DNA from: Flammeovirgaceae bacterium BBD 1991-12
GTDB taxonomy: Bacteria; Bacteroidota; Bacteroidia; Cytophagales; Cyclobacteriaceae
Assembly: GCA_001657315.1 (NCBI GenBank)
Contig: LYSV01000060.1
Span: 20,279 to 56,354 of the forward strand
Reading direction: 5' to 3'
DNA length: 36,076 nucleotides
A program made the position numbers and the translations under genes. Position 1 is the first letter of the stretch, and every line of letters begins with the position of its first letter. Below, piece after piece: positions 35,030 to 36,076 of the stretch. The notes under the pieces are model-generated. The model made no database searches. It was not told where the DNA came from and worked only from the letters and a program-made list of their open reading frames with translations.

Positions 35030-35328
35030 GGCATTTATATTCCGCGGGTATTCGTAAGAAATCCTGATTAGAGAAAGTCTGGTTCAGGAAAGATTACCTG
35101 GATCAGTCTTGGTCTTTTACGGCAGTTTACCATTATATGGGGCAGTGTGTTCCTGTGGTTCCTTGCAAATAACCACTTGAAAGTACCATTCAAGCTGGTG
35201 CGCATTTAGCGCAGCGGAATGCGTACTTGTTTTAGCACCAGGATTTATAATCGGGGAGAGATCAGAAATCTTCACTGCGAAATCAAAAAGGTATTAAAAT
35301 CGTTACCTTTATAACACCACTTTTTACT
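35030..35328. other. Intergenic region before hicBA with inverted repeats and the second dispersed repeat
   Basis: No gene seen. CTGGTGC (35195-35201) and GCACCAG (35235-35241) form a perfect 7-bp inverted pair. Nested inside is GTGCGCATT (35198-35206) with AATGCGTAC (35218-35226), so two alternative hairpins are possible. The part from 35262 is copy 2 of the 41-bp repeat. These could be operator or processing structures for hicBA. Confidence 0.4.
35262..35301 (+). repeat. 41-bp dispersed repeat, copy 2
   Basis: Matches 33685-33725 with one single-base gap. It ends 27 bp before the hicB start, so it could carry promoter or leader signals; a poor -7-like TACCTTTA lies just after it. Confidence 0.75.
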
Positions 35329-35562
35329 ATGATGAAATCAAACTATCAGTTCACCGCACAAATAGAGAGAGATAAGGAGACGGGGCTTTATATTGGCATG
35401 GTTCCTAACCTTCCGGGAGCGCATACCCAGGCGGCCAGTCTGGATGAATTACAGGCTAACCTGGAAGAAGTGATCACTCTGTGCCTGGAAGAGCTGAGTG
35501 CTGACGAGTTGAGCGGACTGTCCGAATTTATCGGCTTCCAGCAAATCTCGGTAGCCGTATGA
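35329..35562 (+). CDS. hicB: HicB-like antitoxin
   Basis: A 77-residue protein with the partial RNase-H fold of HicB: YQFTAQIERDKETGLYIGMV, then PNLPGAHTQAASLDELQANL and EEVITLCLEEL. It lacks a C-terminal DNA-binding domain, so it belongs to the short HicB class and may not autoregulate by itself. A second ATG directly follows the first (35332). The stop overlaps the hicA start by four bases (ATGA). Here the antitoxin is first, an order seen in part of the family. Confidence 0.9.
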   Translation: MMKSNYQFTAQIERDKETGLYIGMVPNLPGAHTQAASLDELQANLEEVITLCLEELSADELSGLSEFIGFQQISVAV

Positions 35563-35792
35563 GTAAACTTCCTTTAGTAGATGCCAGAACGTTTGAGAAA
35601 GTACTTTTCCTGCTTGGTTTCGAAATAAAGCGTCAACGGGGCAGTCACGTCTTTTATCGTCATCTGGATGGTCGCTATACTACGTTGCCTCACCATAAAA
35701 GCCGTGATATAGGTCGTTCACTAACTCGTGCTATTCTGCGTCAGACAGGGATCACTCCTGAAGAGTTTATTAACTTGTTAGACAGAGTCTGA
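35559..35792 (+). CDS. hicA: HicA-like mRNA interferase toxin
   Basis: A 77-residue dsRBD-like toxin. The N-terminal helix has FEKVLFLLGFEIKRQRGSH, and the catalytic His is expected at H30 in GSHVFYRH. The strand and helix TTLPHHKSRDIGRSLTRAIL with the end QTGITPEEFINLL match the family. It cleaves translated mRNA when freed from HicB. All key positions are present, so it is probably functional. Confidence 0.92.
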   Translation: MSKLPLVDARTFEKVLFLLGFEIKRQRGSHVFYRHLDGRYTTLPHHKSRDIGRSLTRAILRQTGITPEEFINLLDRV

Positions 35793-36076
35793 CCCACGGC
35801 AAGGACGGCCTCAACAGGTCCCTATTTGTTTAATAGTATCTAATGAAACAGCCAGGAAAGAAAGCGTCGGCATTCCATAGCCGGCGGTGGACAGGTATAA
35901 TTGTGTATATCAGAACAAAGCCGTATTAAAACGTAGGTCCTGACCCCATTTAAGAATGGCATTGTCGGGTGTATTTCAAATTGTCGCGTCTTCAATCAGA
36001 TACGCATTTATTTTAATATGTAGCCAATATTCATGATCGAAAATGGGAAAATTAGTGCAACATTCTTTTTTTTAGT
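35793..36076. other. Gene-free end of window
   Basis: About 280 bp without a credible gene. A short hairpin (GTCGGC with GCCGGC near 35863-35882, one G-U pair) is the only structure noticed, and it lacks a T-run. Confidence 0.4.

Noticed and set aside
35199-35260. tRNA-like sequence (TAGCGCAGCGG, then GCGTACTTGTTTTAG)
   Set aside because: It resembles D-arm and anticodon-loop segments, but no consistent acceptor, anticodon and T stems can be formed. At most it is a tRNA fragment.

Overview
The window comes from a Bacteroidota genome, most likely a Cytophagales-type marine or soil bacterium. The evidence is a SprE/PorW-like type IX secretion lipoprotein, genes without Shine-Dalgarno sites, several promoters of the Bacteroidota TTTG-N19-TAnnTTTG form, an ATP synthase operon that stops at atpG without atpD/atpC, and giant RHS/YD-repeat proteins of the kind common in this phylum.

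Positions 1-8931 are a core region. The start of sprE (minus strand, running off the window) faces a plus-strand run of an M23 envelope peptidase, a bactofilin, an AtpZ/AtpI-like protein, a small four-helix membrane protein and atpB-E-F-H-A-G. A strong hairpin separates atpE from atpF. A gene-free stretch with a good promoter then leads to a PorT-like beta-barrel protein and a 742-residue lipoprotein, closed by a clear intrinsic terminator (12643-12672).

Positions 13177-31610 are the most interesting part: a probable contact- or secretion-dependent polymorphic toxin locus. It begins with an OmpH/Skp-like periplasmic chaperone and a small lipoprotein. Three consecutive large proteins follow, each with its own export signal. 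RhsA (1792 aa) is the N-terminal part of an RHS shell. RhsB (about 2395 aa) is a string of 14 CARDB repeats fused to the middle of an RHS shell. RhsC (801 aa) is the RHS core plus a variable C-terminal tip with a ParB-like nuclease signature. Together they look like one RHS cocoon cut into three separately exported pieces. A tight toxin-immunity pair follows. Then comes a second, promoterless copy of the RHS core end (exactly 1600 bp downstream, 21 mismatches in the first 339 bp, no indels) carrying a different tip and its own lipoprotein immunity gene. This is a silent cassette, blocked by a CAG-to-TAG change, that could replace the active tip by recombination. The junction between the cassettes is a 38-bp nest of palindromes.

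Positions 31611-36076 are an accessory tail. It holds an IS110-family transposase (minus strand), a degenerate 21-bp tandem repeat, a LamG-domain lipoprotein gene broken by a 7-bp tandem duplication, a 41-bp dispersed repeat upstream of two genes, and a hicB-hicA toxin-antitoxin pair. No rRNA gene, complete tRNA gene or CRISPR array was seen.
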